Below the pieces are notes generated by a model, which was not told the origin of the DNA, made no database searches, and worked only from the letters and a program-made list of their open reading frames with translations. A stretch of DNA of 43,637 nucleotides from Aggregatibacter actinomycetemcomitans (GTDB lineage Bacteria > Pseudomonadota > Gammaproteobacteria > Enterobacterales > Pasteurellaceae), in the NCBI RefSeq assembly GCF_003130205.1, contig NZ_NRDF01000015.1, forward strand, positions 1 to 43,637. Direction: 5' to 3'. The translations under genes were made by a program, and so were the position numbers. Numbering within the stretch: the stretch's first letter is position 1; each line of letters starts with the position of its first letter. Below, piece by piece: positions 36,631 through 43,637 of this stretch.

Positions 36631-37272
36631 ATGTCATACACAACCAGCCAAATCATCGAAAAACTTCGTCAATTAAAAGTCGTGCCGGTCATTGCCTTAG
36701 ATCATGCGGAAGATATTTTACCCCTGGCGGATACCTTGGCACAAAACGGTTTACCGGTGGCGGAAATTACCTTTCGCTCTGAAGCGGCGGCGGAAGCGAT
36801 TCGTTTGTTACGCGCCAATAAACCAGATTTTTTAATCGCAGCCGGAACCGTTTTAACGGCGGAACAAGTGGTGTTAGCCAAAAACAGCGGTGCAGATGTG
36901 GTCGTTACACCGGGATTTAATCCTAAAATCGTGCAATTATGTCAGGATTTAGCGTTGCCCATCACACCGGGGGTAAACAATCCGATGGCAATTGAAGCCA
37001 CGTTGGACGTCGGTATTGACACCGTGAAATTCTTCCCGGCGGAAGCTTCCGGCGGTGTGAAAATGATCAAAGCCTTATTGGGCCCTTACGCACAATTACA
37101 AATTATGCCGACGGGCGGTATCGGTATGCAGAATATTAAAGATTATCTGGCGATTCCCAATGTGGTGGCATGCGGCGGTTCCTGGTTTGTGGAAAAGAAA
37201 CTCATCAGCGAAAAAAACTGGCAGGAAATCGGGCGATTGACGAAAGACGTGGTGGAATGGGTCAACGCTTAA
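36631..37272 (+). CDS. eda: KDPG/KHG aldolase
   Basis: Class I aldolase of 213 residues that splits KDPG into pyruvate and glyceraldehyde 3-phosphate, the last step of the uronate route and of Entner-Doudoroff. The Schiff-base Lys is in GIDTVKFFPAE (about residue 134), with the catalytic Glu in VAEITFRS (about 46) and the phosphate-binding MPTGGIG. It follows uxaC by 8 bases. Its codon use is visibly richer in G and C at third positions (GCG, GCC, GGC) than the five genes before it, so the composition change falls exactly at this junction. It ends at a strong terminator. Confidence 0.96.
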   Translation: MSYTTSQIIEKLRQLKVVPVIALDHAEDILPLADTLAQNGLPVAEITFRSEAAAEAIRLLRANKPDFLIAAGTVLTAEQVVLAKNSGADVVVTPGFNPKIVQLCQDLALPITPGVNNPMAIEATLDVGIDTVKFFPAEASGGVKMIKALLGPYAQLQIMPTGGIGMQNIKDYLAIPNVVACGGSWFVEKKLISEKNWQEIGRLTKDVVEWVNA

Positions 37273-37295
37273 TCATGAATTAAGCAATAAACTGA

Positions 37296-37332
37296 ACCGC
37301 ACCTCAACATCAAAGTTGAAGTGCGGTCGTTT
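37296..37332 (+). terminator. eda terminator with an uptake sequence in the stem
   Basis: ACCGCACCTCAAC (37296-37308) pairs with GTTGAAGTGCGGT (37315-37327) with one mismatch, followed by CGTTTTT. It ends the rightward uronate run; the convergent binding-protein gene ends 25 bases further on. Confidence 0.85.
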
Positions 37333-37356
37333 TTCAGCGCGTTTTTTAATGCGCTA

Positions 37357-38404
37357 TTATTTTGCCGCTTTATAGGGTTGACGATAGAATTTCAAATAAT
37401 AGTCGTTAACCATTTTATCCAAATCCACATCGCTAAAAAGCGTCGGATAAAGCACTTTGGCAAGCCATACCTCGCCTAGCACTATCGCTTCAGGCATCGG
37501 ATAGCCCCACGCCTTGGCGTATTCGGGCATTAACCAAACGCGATGATTTTTAACCGCATCAATGGTCGCCCACACGTTATCGGTTGTAATGTCGTTCACC
37601 ACGTTCGGATAACGGTCCTGCACCAAAATAACGGCAGGATCCCATTTTAAAACTTCTTCCATGGAAACCGTCTGAAAACCTTTTACGCTTTCCGCCGCCA
37701 CGTTGTATGCGCCCGCATGTTCCAGCATTAAACCGGTATATTTGCCGGAACCGTAAGTCCCGAGATTCGGATTGGCAATATAAGTGCGAACGCGTTTTTC
37801 TGGCGGAATATTGCCCAAACGCGCCGCCAACATTTCACGATTAGTAAAGGTGGCTTTGATTAATTCCTCGCCTTGTGCTTTTTTCTCGAAAACCTCGGCA
37901 ATAATCTCAATCCCGCGTTTCAACCCTTCGTTGTAGGCATTGTTTTTATCGGCAATCGTCGGGTTAAGTTTACTTTGCTCCGTTTTATCACCGCTACGTA
38001 ACGAAATGGCAATCACCGGCACATTCATTTGTGCTGATTTTTTCAATCATTTCTTTCGGCGCATAATTGGTCACAAAAACAACATCAGGTTTGATTTCCA
38101 TTAGGCTTTCGATATTGACCGTATTTAAATCGCCCGGCATCGGTAAATCCGCCAATTCCGGCGCAAGACGCACAAAATCCTTGCCAAGCTGCTTTTGCCA
38201 GTTGGAAAGCACGCCCGCAATTTGCTTGGTCGCGTCCAGCTGTACTGCAAGATTTAGGGTTTGGTGCTGCAATATCACCGCACGATGAATATGGTCGGGA
38301 ATGGTCACTTGTCGGTCAAGTTGATCGGTAATCACGCGATCAGCCCAAACAGAAGTGGAAAACACGCTCAATAAAAGTGCGCCAAGTAGCATTTTAAACG
38401 TCAT
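37357..38404 (-). pseudogene. ABC substrate-binding protein, molybdate/tungstate-type (MolA-like), frameshifted
   Basis: Periplasmic binding protein of the helical-backbone FecB/BtuF class. The N-terminal part has a signal peptide (MTFKMLLGALLLSVFSTSVWA), then DRVITDQLDRQVTIPDH and LMEIKPDVVFVTNYAPKEMI. Near 38050 the frame shifts, and the remainder (SAQMNVPVIAISLRSG ... FYRQPYKAAK) continues in another frame. Removing one A from the A6 tract there (or adding two bases) restores a protein of about 348 residues. It resembles H. influenzae MolA in recalled sequence and length, and a ModE-box-like palindrome lies upstream; iron or cobalamin binding remains possible. No permease or ATPase genes adjoin it. 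Confidence 0.75.
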
Positions 38405-38507
38405 AAAATATCCTTTGTTGATGTGAAAGGGAGTGTTGGTACAAAAAAACAAGAAGAAAGTGCGGTGATAAAAAACCACGTTTTTAAATGTTCGAAATTC
38501 TACCAAA

Positions 38508-38534
38508 ACGCTATATATTTTTGAATATAATCGT
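38508..38534. promoter_or_regulatory. ModE-box-like palindrome upstream of the binding-protein gene
   Basis: ACGCTATATA (38508-38517) and ATATAATCGT (38525-38534) form an imperfect palindrome of the kind bound by ModE (CGNTATATA half-sites, 6-8 bases apart). It lies about 105 bases before the binding-protein start. The match is by eye and one half-site is shifted by one base. The rest of the 38405-38711 interval holds an uptake sequence near 38456 and the serA terminator. Confidence 0.35.
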
Positions 38535-38654
38535 TGGAATTTATGGGCGCAATATTGCCATAGAATGAGTAACGCGATTGCTATCGGGACGTGATATTGA
38601 GAAAGCGGGAATATTTTGCGAATCAAATATGTCGTTTTTAATTAAGCGTATTAA

Positions 38655-38699
38655 AAAAAGTGCGGTGAAAAAACACAATGAATTTCCACCGCACTTTTT
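38655..38699 (-). terminator. serA terminator built on inverted uptake sequences
   Basis: AAAAAGTGCGGTGAAA (from 38655) pairs with TTTCCACCGCACTTTTT (to 38699) with one bulge. T-runs flank it on both strands, so it can act in both directions. It is 12 bases past the serA stop. Confidence 0.82.
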
Positions 38700-38711
38700 A
38701 TTTATGGAAGA

Positions 38712-39944
38712 TTAAAACAACACCCGTGCGCGAATGGTGCCGTCGATTTCGCGTAATTTTGCCAATAACGGCGCGGTGTCTTCCGTTTCCACGTCAATGA
38801 CGACGTAACCGATTTTCGGGTCGGTTTGTAAGTATTGCGCGGCGATGTTCACGTTGGCTTCCACGAAAATCTGGTTAATGCGATTAAGCACGCCCGGACG
38901 GTTTTCATGAATATGTAACAAGCGTTTGGAACCTTCGTGTTCCGGCAGGGAAACTTCCGGGAAGTTGACGGAGGACAGGGTTGAGCCGTTGTCGGAATAT
39001 TTCACGAATTTGCCCGCCACTTCAAAACCGATATTTTCCTGCGCTTCGGCAGTTGAACCGCCGATGTGCGGGGTTAATAACACGTTGTCGAATTGGCGTA
39101 ACGGCGAGACGAATTCTTCATTAATGGACGCCGGTTCTTTCGGGAACACGTCAATTGCCGCACCACGTACTTTGCCTGCTTCCAAGGCTTTTGCCAGTGC
39201 GTCAATATCCACCACCGTGCCGCGTGCCGCGTTAATTAAAATGGAGCCCTGTTTTAACTGCGCAATGCGTTCCGCGCTAATTAAATTACGGGTGGAAGGC
39301 AAATCCGGTACATGCAGGGAAATCACATCGCAGGATCCGAGCAATTCCTCCAGGCTACGCACCTGTTTTGCGTTACCGAGCGGCAGTTTGTTTTCAATGT
39401 CGTAGAAATGCACATCCATACCCAAGGATTCGGCAATAATGCTTAACTGGGAACCGATATGACCATAACCCACGATGCCCAGTTTTTTGCCGCGCACTTC
39501 GTGTGAACCCACGGCGGATTTATTCCATAACCCACGATGCACTTCGGCGTTGGCTTGCGGAATGTTGCGCATTAATAACAAAATTTCGCCCAGCACCAAT
39601 TCCGCCACGGAACGGGTATTGGAGAACGGTGCGTTAAATACCGGGATACCGCACGCTTTGGCAGCGTTTAAATCCACTTGGTTGGTACCGATACAGAAAC
39701 AGCCCACCGCGATAAGTTTCGGCGCGGCGGCAATCATCTCGGCGGTAAGGTTGGTGCGCGAACGCAAGCCGATGAAATGGGCGTCTTTAATGGCGTCTTT
39801 CAAATCGTCGCCGTCCAAGGCTTTTTTGTGATAATCAATATTGGTGTAACCTGCGGCGTGCAAGGTGTCCAAGGCGCTCTGGTGAACGCCTTCCAGTAAC
39901 ACGAATTTGATTTTGGATTTATCCAATGAAACTTTGACTGTCAT
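38712..39944 (-). CDS. serA: D-3-phosphoglycerate dehydrogenase
   Basis: First enzyme of serine synthesis, NAD-dependent. 410 residues as in E. coli SerA. Substrate and NAD domains interleave: GLRSRTNLT and FCIGTNQVDL (substrate Arg and Cys/Gly loop), the NAD motif KLGIVGYGHIGSQLS (about residues 155-169), INAARGTVVDIDAL with the catalytic Arg, the Glu in DVFPKEPAS, and the His in LTPHIGGSTAEAQ. A C-terminal ACT domain (about 338-410, LLHIHENRPGVLNRIN) mediates serine feedback inhibition. It lies 19 bases downstream of rpiA on the same strand, a family-conserved pair. Confidence 0.98.
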   Translation of the reverse strand: MTVKVSLDKSKIKFVLLEGVHQSALDTLHAAGYTNIDYHKKALDGDDLKDAIKDAHFIGLRSRTNLTAEMIAAAPKLIAVGCFCIGTNQVDLNAAKACGIPVFNAPFSNTRSVAELVLGEILLLMRNIPQANAEVHRGLWNKSAVGSHEVRGKKLGIVGYGHIGSQLSIIAESLGMDVHFYDIENKLPLGNAKQVRSLEELLGSCDVISLHVPDLPSTRNLISAERIAQLKQGSILINAARGTVVDIDALAKALEAGKVRGAAIDVFPKEPASINEEFVSPLRQFDNVLLTPHIGGSTAEAQENIGFEVAGKFVKYSDNGSTLSSVNFPEVSLPEHEGSKRLLHIHENRPGVLNRINQIFVEANVNIAAQYLQTDPKIGYVVIDVETEDTAPLLAKLREIDGTIRARVLF

Positions 39945-39963
39945 GTTTGCTCTCCAGTTATTT

Positions 39964-40620
39964 TTAAATTATTTTTGCGCCGCTCTGGGTGCCGACAATC
40001 ACCGTGTCCGCCGCCCGCAAAGCGAAAATGCCGTTGGTTACCACGCCTGCAATGTTGTTTAATTCTTTTTCCATCGCTACCGGATTCATAATCTCAAAAT
40101 TATGCACATCCAAAATGATGTTGCCGTTATCGGTCACCACGCCCTCACGATATTCCGGTGCGCCGCCTAATGCCACCAATTTACGCGCCACTTGCGAGCG
40201 CGCCATGGGGATCACTTCGATTGGCAGCGGGAAAGTAGAGCCTAACACATCAACCTGCTTGCTACTATCCACAATGCAGATGAAATTTTTTGCTAGTGCA
40301 GCCACAATTTTTTCACGTGTCAACGCCGCGCCGCCGCCTTTAATCATCATTTTTTGCGGATTGATTTCATCGGCGCCGTCCACATAAATATCCAACTCGG
40401 AAACATCATTGGCGCTGAACACCTCAATGCCTTGTCGGCGCAATAATTCTTCCGATTTTTTGGATGCCGCGACCACGCCTTTAATTTGATTTTTTAGCGC
40501 GCCCAAGGCTTCAATAAAACAATTGACGGTGGAACCGCTGCCCACGCCGACGATCATCTCCGGCTTTACAAATTGCAAAGCCGCTTGCGCGGCGATTTTC
40601 TTCATTTTAAGTTGATCCAT
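39964..40620 (-). CDS. rpiA: Ribose-5-phosphate isomerase A
   Basis: Interconverts ribose 5-phosphate and ribulose 5-phosphate in the pentose phosphate pathway. 218 residues with the phosphate loop [16 protein letters not shown] (about 25-40), the catalytic [20 protein letters not shown] in two parts (YVDGADEI around 80-87; [12 protein letters not shown] with the catalytic Glu), and [24 protein letters not shown] ribosome site precedes ATG 40620. Upstream partner of serA. Confidence 0.97.
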   Translation of the reverse strand: MDQLKMKKIAAQAALQFVKPEMIVGVGSGSTVNCFIEALGALKNQIKGVVAASKKSEELLRRQGIEVFSANDVSELDIYVDGADEINPQKMMIKGGGAALTREKIVAALAKNFICIVDSSKQVDVLGSTFPLPIEVIPMARSQVARKLVALGGAPEYREGVVTDNGNIILDVHNFEIMNPVAMEKELNNIAGVVTNGIFALRAADTVIVGTQSGAKII

Positions 40621-40719
40621 TTTTGCTCCTTAATAACAAAATTACGCGATGTTATTTCGCGTAAACGTTTGCTTTTACTTTAATCAGTTTTCCGCGGATA
40701 AACAAGTGGCAGGCAAATT

Positions 40720-41889
40720 TTATTCCGGCAAAAAGTGTTCCAACAGTTCATTTAAAAACAGTTTGCCGTGCTCGGTGATCTGCCAAGTGCGGTCGGTTTC
40801 CGTGATGAATTTCTGTTCCTGCGCCCAAAGAACGTCATTTGCTACCGCACTTAAAGGCAAGCCTGTCAGTTGCTCAAAGTCGCTTTTCGGGACGGGTTCG
40901 AGCAAGCGGAAGCGATTCATAAAGAACTCGAACGGGCGATCCTCGGCGCTCACCGACCGTTCTTCATACAAATACTCTCCGCGCATATAGCCTTTCGGGT
41001 GTTTGGTTTTGCTGTAACGCAGGATACTGCCATTGGGAAAACTGAGCTTGCCGTGTGCGCCGCAACCGATGGCAAGATAATCGCCGAATCGCCAATAATT
41101 TAAATTATGTTGGCACTGAAAACCCGCTTTGGCGTAGGCGGAGGTTTCGTATTGTTGATAACCGGCGGCGGTGAGTAATTGATGTCCCCGGTCGAAAATA
41201 TCCCACAATTCGTCCTCATCAGGCAACTTAGGCGGGCGGTAAGCGAACATGGTGTTCGGTTCGATGGTGAGCTGATACCAGGACAAATGCGGCGGCGCAA
41301 GCGCAATGGCTTGACGTAAATCGTCCAGCGCTTCGTTTAAGGTTTGATTCGGCAAGCCGTGCATTAAATCCAGATTGAAGCTGCGTAGGTGAGAAACGTT
41401 GGCAAAACCCACCGCACTTTTGGCTTCTTCGGCGTTATGAATGCGTCCCAGTTTTTGTAATTTTTCATCGGAAAAACTTTGAATGCCCATGGAAATACGG
41501 TTCACGCCCGCCTGCACATAACCGCGAAAACGCGCTGCTTCCACCGTGCCGGGGTTGGCTTCTAAGGTGATTTCAATATTCGGCGTAAAAGGAAGGCGTT
41601 GTTCGATCTGGGCTAATAAATCCCCAATGGTTTCTTCGGAAAACAGGCTTGGCGTACCGCCGCCGATAAAAATGGAATGAAGCGGACGCTGTTGCACGCT
41701 TTCCTGATAACGCGCCAAATCCGCCGTTAAATCCGCCAGCAGATGCCGCACATAATCCTGCTCGGGAATTGTGCCTTTTTGCGCGTGCGAATTGAAATCG
41801 CAGTACGGGCATTTCTGCACGCACCACGGAATATGAACGTATAAACTCAGCGGAGGCAATACAAACGGGTTCAACATCGCCGCCGACAT
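40720..41889 (-). CDS. hemW: Radical SAM heme chaperone HemW
   Basis: Radical SAM protein that delivers heme to respiratory enzymes, formerly annotated as oxygen-independent coproporphyrinogen oxidase. About 389 residues. The iron-sulfur motif CxxxCxxC is CVQKCPYC in LYVHIPWCVQKCPYCDF, followed by FIGGGTPSLFS, LEANPGTVEA, NRISMGIQSFSDEKL and DLMHGLPNQT. A HemN-type C-terminal domain is present. It has the short N-terminus of HemW rather than that of HemN. Start 41889 is 1 base past the ybjQ stop; ATG 41877 (MLNPFVLPP) is an equally possible start. The gene is translationally coupled to ybjQ. Three uptake sequences lie inside. Confidence 0.93.
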   Translation of the reverse strand: MSAAMLNPFVLPPLSLYVHIPWCVQKCPYCDFNSHAQKGTIPEQDYVRHLLADLTADLARYQESVQQRPLHSIFIGGGTPSLFSEETIGDLLAQIEQRLPFTPNIEITLEANPGTVEAARFRGYVQAGVNRISMGIQSFSDEKLQKLGRIHNAEEAKSAVGFANVSHLRSFNLDLMHGLPNQTLNEALDDLRQAIALAPPHLSWYQLTIEPNTMFAYRPPKLPDEDELWDIFDRGHQLLTAAGYQQYETSAYAKAGFQCQHNLNYWRFGDYLAIGCGAHGKLSFPNGSILRYSKTKHPKGYMRGEYLYEERSVSAEDRPFEFFMNRFRLLEPVPKSDFEQLTGLPLSAVANDVLWAQEQKFITETDRTWQITEHGKLFLNELLEHFLPE

Positions 41890-41890
41890 G

Positions 41891-42214
41891 TTAGCGTACA
41901 ACCACGGCGGTGCCGCTTGCCACAATCATGAACATGCTTTTGGACTCGGAAGTGATGGTGGTGTAATTCACTTCCACGCCCACAACCGCATTGGCGCCTA
42001 AGGCTTTAGCATTTTTCGCCATTTCGTCCAAGGCGTCTTTGCGTGACTTGGTAATACGCGATTCATACATCCCGGCGCGTCCGCCGATGATGTCGGTGAT
42101 GCTGGCAAAGAAATCACGAATAAAATTCGATCCGGCGACCACTTCGCCGAAGACCAGCTGTTTGTATTCCACGATTTGTTTGCCTTCAATGTGAGGTGTG
42201 GTGGTGATAATCAT
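41891..42214 (-). CDS. YbjQ/UPF0145 family protein
   Basis: 107-residue small protein of the YbjQ family (putative heavy-metal-binding fold), of unknown function. Family marks: the start MIITTTPHIEGKQIVEYK, VAGSNFIRDFFASITDIIGGR in part (GSNFIRDFFASITD, IIGGRAGMYES), the helical DALDEMAKNAKALGANAVVGV and the C-terminal strand MFMIVASGTAVVV. Proteins of this family form ring-like pentamers in solved structures. It lies between rdgB (38 bases) and hemW (adjacent) on the same strand. Confidence 0.9.
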   Translation of the reverse strand: MIITTTPHIEGKQIVEYKQLVFGEVVAGSNFIRDFFASITDIIGGRAGMYESRITKSRKDALDEMAKNAKALGANAVVGVEVNYTTITSESKSMFMIVASGTAVVVR

Positions 42215-42252
42215 GTTACTTCCTTAAATTCGTTACCAAAAACGACCGCACT

Positions 42253-42846
42253 TTATGCGCTTAATTTCGTTTTAAGCACCGCTAACGCGCGGGCGCGGTG
42301 GGAGATTTTCTTTTTCTCGACGGTGTCCAGTTCGGCAAAAGTGCAACCCTGTTGCGGGCTGAAAAATAATGCGTCGTAACCGAACCCGTTTTCACCTTTT
42401 TCCTCAAAAGCGATGACGCCATGGCATTCCCCTTGCGCGATAATCGGTGACGGATCGGCGGGATGTTGCAAGAGCACGATGGTGCTGACGAATTTGGCTT
42501 TACGCTGTTCCGCCGGCACATGGGCTAACTCCGCCAATAATTTGGCACGATTTTTGGCGTCATTGCCCTCTTCACCGGCATAGCGTGCGGAATACAGCCC
42601 CGGCGCACCGTTCAACGCCTCAACCACCAATCCGGAATCATCGGCAATGGCAGGCAAACCGGATTTTTCGGCGGCATAGCGCGCTTTTAAAATGGCATTT
42701 TCAACGAACGTCAGCCCCGTTTCTTCCGGGCTGTCGATACCTAAATCCGTTTGTGCAATCACGTCAAAACCGAAATCCGCCAACACATCCGTCATTTCTT
42801 TGACTTTGCCTTGGTTGCCGGTCGCCAATACAATTTTTTGCTTCAT
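42253..42846 (-). CDS. rdgB: dITP/XTP pyrophosphatase
   Basis: House-cleaning nucleotidase that hydrolyses ITP, dITP and XTP to keep deaminated purines out of DNA and RNA. 197 residues: the start [18 protein letters not shown], the catalytic Asp/Glu in [34 protein letters not shown], and the C-terminal GFGYDALFF with SHRARAL. Start 42846 was chosen where homology begins; a longer frame from 42933 would run through an uptake sequence and a terminator. It precedes ybjQ and hemW in a leftward run; RdgB-HemW neighbours are common in Gammaproteobacteria. Confidence 0.97.
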   Translation of the reverse strand: MKQKIVLATGNQGKVKEMTDVLADFGFDVIAQTDLGIDSPEETGLTFVENAILKARYAAEKSGLPAIADDSGLVVEALNGAPGLYSARYAGEEGNDAKNRAKLLAELAHVPAEQRKAKFVSTIVLLQHPADPSPIIAQGECHGVIAFEEKGENGFGYDALFFSPQQGCTFAELDTVEKKKISHRARALAVLKTKLSA

Positions 42847-42900
42847 TTTTGTTCTCTCAAGTGCGGTTGAAAAATGCCCCGTATTATAACTGCGCCCAAT

Positions 42901-42929
42901 AAAAAAGACGAGGAACATTGCCTCGTCTT
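42901..42929 (-). terminator. Terminator of the comEA-like gene
   Basis: On the minus strand AAGACGAGG pairs with CCTCGTCTT (42905-42929 on the plus strand) around a 7-base loop and is followed by TTTTTTATT. It separates the comEA-like gene from rdgB. Confidence 0.88.
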
Positions 42930-42957
42930 GCATTAAAACAACAACTAAAGGAAAAAA

Positions 42958-43287
42958 TTATAAGGCGATACGGTCGCGATTTTTTTCTAAGGTCGCTTTG
43001 CCGATGCCTTGCACTTCCAACAACTGCTCCACCGCGCTGAAATTACCGTGTTTTTCACGATACTGCACCACCGCTTCCGCTTTTTTTGCGCCGATGCCCA
43101 CAAGGGCTTTTTGAATTTCCGTTGCCGTGGCAGTGTTAATATTCACTTTCTCGCCCACTGTTGCCGTTGTCGTCGGTTGCTCCATTTGCACCGCCGGTTC
43201 AGCCGCTTTTTCCGCCGCCGCGGCAGAACCCGCGAACACCGAACCTAACACGAACAGCGAAGCCAAAAGATGTTTCATTGCTTTCAT
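42958..43287 (-). CDS. ComEA-type helix-hairpin-helix DNA-binding protein
   Basis: 109 residues with a signal peptide (about 1-25, LLASLFVLGSVFAGSAAAA), an Ala/Thr/Glu-rich linker, and a C-terminal double helix-hairpin-helix domain (about 47-109): NINTATATEIQKALVGIG, then AKKAEAVVQYREKHG, LLEVQGIGKATLEKNRDRI. In competent bacteria such periplasmic proteins bind incoming DNA during natural transformation. That fits a genome full of uptake sequences. The start could also be ATG 43278 (MKHLLAS). It has its own terminator. Two uptake sequences lie in its upstream region. Confidence 0.9.
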   Translation of the reverse strand: MKAMKHLLASLFVLGSVFAGSAAAAEKAAEPAVQMEQPTTTATVGEKVNINTATATEIQKALVGIGAKKAEAVVQYREKHGNFSAVEQLLEVQGIGKATLEKNRDRIAL

Positions 43288-43637
43288 AGTGATTCCTTTT
43301 CTGACTAAAGTTAAACAAACGTTGAATCAATCAACGGGCGTACTTTGCCGAAAAGGGAAAAAACGCGCGAGAAAATGACCGCACTTTTGGGATCCTGGTC
43401 GCAAAATCAAGAAAAGTGCGGTGGGAATTTGGGGTGTTGGTGTTTTTGAGGTATAGTAGACAAAAGGGGTGGTTTTACCAACTCTTTCCATTTAGAAAAT
43501 CCTTAATAAGCACTATGTTACGCCTCCTTGTTAAACCACGATGCACGGATAATTTTTGTTCTTGAATTTACAATCCAAGTGCAAAAAAGAAGAGTTCATA
43601 ATAGTGTATAATTTTTGTTCCCAAACAAAAAACAAAC
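43288..43637. other. Gene-free end of the window with a 13-base direct repeat
   Basis: It contains uptake sequences at 43378-43386 and 43414-43422 and no plausible gene. ATAATTTTTGTTC occurs twice, at 43549-43561 and 43608-43620. The second copy includes TATAAT (43607-43612) without a convincing -35 box, so it may be the promoter region of a gene beyond the window. Confidence 0.4.

Noticed and set aside
37357-38626. Two overlapping genes (229 and 210 residues) before serA
   Set aside because: They are the two halves of one periplasmic binding protein; the longer upstream start of the second adds unrelated residues before the signal peptide.
38926-39405. 159-codon plus-strand frame within serA
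   Set aside because: Antisense shadow of a fully conserved gene.
43549-43620. Strong promoter from TATAAT at 43607
   Set aside because: No -35 box at the proper distance and the downstream gene is outside the window.

Overview
The window is chromosomal DNA of a Pasteurellaceae bacterium, most likely Aggregatibacter or a close Haemophilus relative. Roughly three dozen copies of the 9-base DNA-uptake core AAGTGCGGT/ACCGCACTT are scattered through it, often as inverted pairs acting as terminators. The gene order is typical of the family: cysZ-cysK, zipA-ligA, tsaD opposite rpsU-dnaG-rpoD, and serA-rpiA. Genus is inference; no 16S gene is present.

Layout. 1-440: end of an rRNA operon with a second, variant 5S gene, then tRNA-Asp and tRNA-Trp. 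526-1663: decayed IS3-family element. 1749-16244: housekeeping block (pth, ychF, a UDG-superfamily protein, cysK, cysZ, zipA, ligA, tdk, tsaD, rpsU-dnaG-rpoD), with scars of a homocysteine methyltransferase gene and of a probable amino-acid antiporter. 16290-16950: IS200/IS605 element whose transposase has one nonsense codon. 17027-19444: lon with a heat-shock-type promoter. 19637-22156: small integrative remnant at tRNA-Ser(GGA), with a tyrosine recombinase, an Ogr/Delta-like zinc-finger gene and repeated CAGTTAAG sites. 22311-24065: SulP anion transporter. 24110-24900: dead EamA-type transporter gene.

25019-37272 is the most interesting part: a divergent hexuronate locus. Leftward run dctQ, dctM, a GH31 glycosidase gene, a uxuR-type repressor gene, uxuA and a secreted PP2C-like protein gene. 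Rightward run dctP, kdgK, an SDR fructuronate reductase gene, uxaC and eda. Between them lie a UxuR-type palindrome, a CRP-type site and a second palindrome. The expected pathway is TRAP uptake, then glucuronate -> fructuronate -> mannonate -> KDG -> KDPG -> pyruvate + glyceraldehyde 3-phosphate. Two members are unexpected: the glycosidase, and an exported protein with PP2C phosphatase motifs that follows uxuA by 25 bases. The pathway seems to be decaying or switched off here: uxuA carries a frameshift that fits a 13-base repeat-mediated deletion, the SDR has Glu in its dinucleotide-binding glycine motif, and the best start codon of dctP is out of frame at a poly-A tract.

37357-43637 is again mostly housekeeping: a frameshifted substrate-binding protein gene (molA-like, with a ModE-box-like palindrome upstream), serA, rpiA, hemW, ybjQ, rdgB and a ComEA-type competence gene. 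No CRISPR array, prophage structural genes or complete mobile element was seen.
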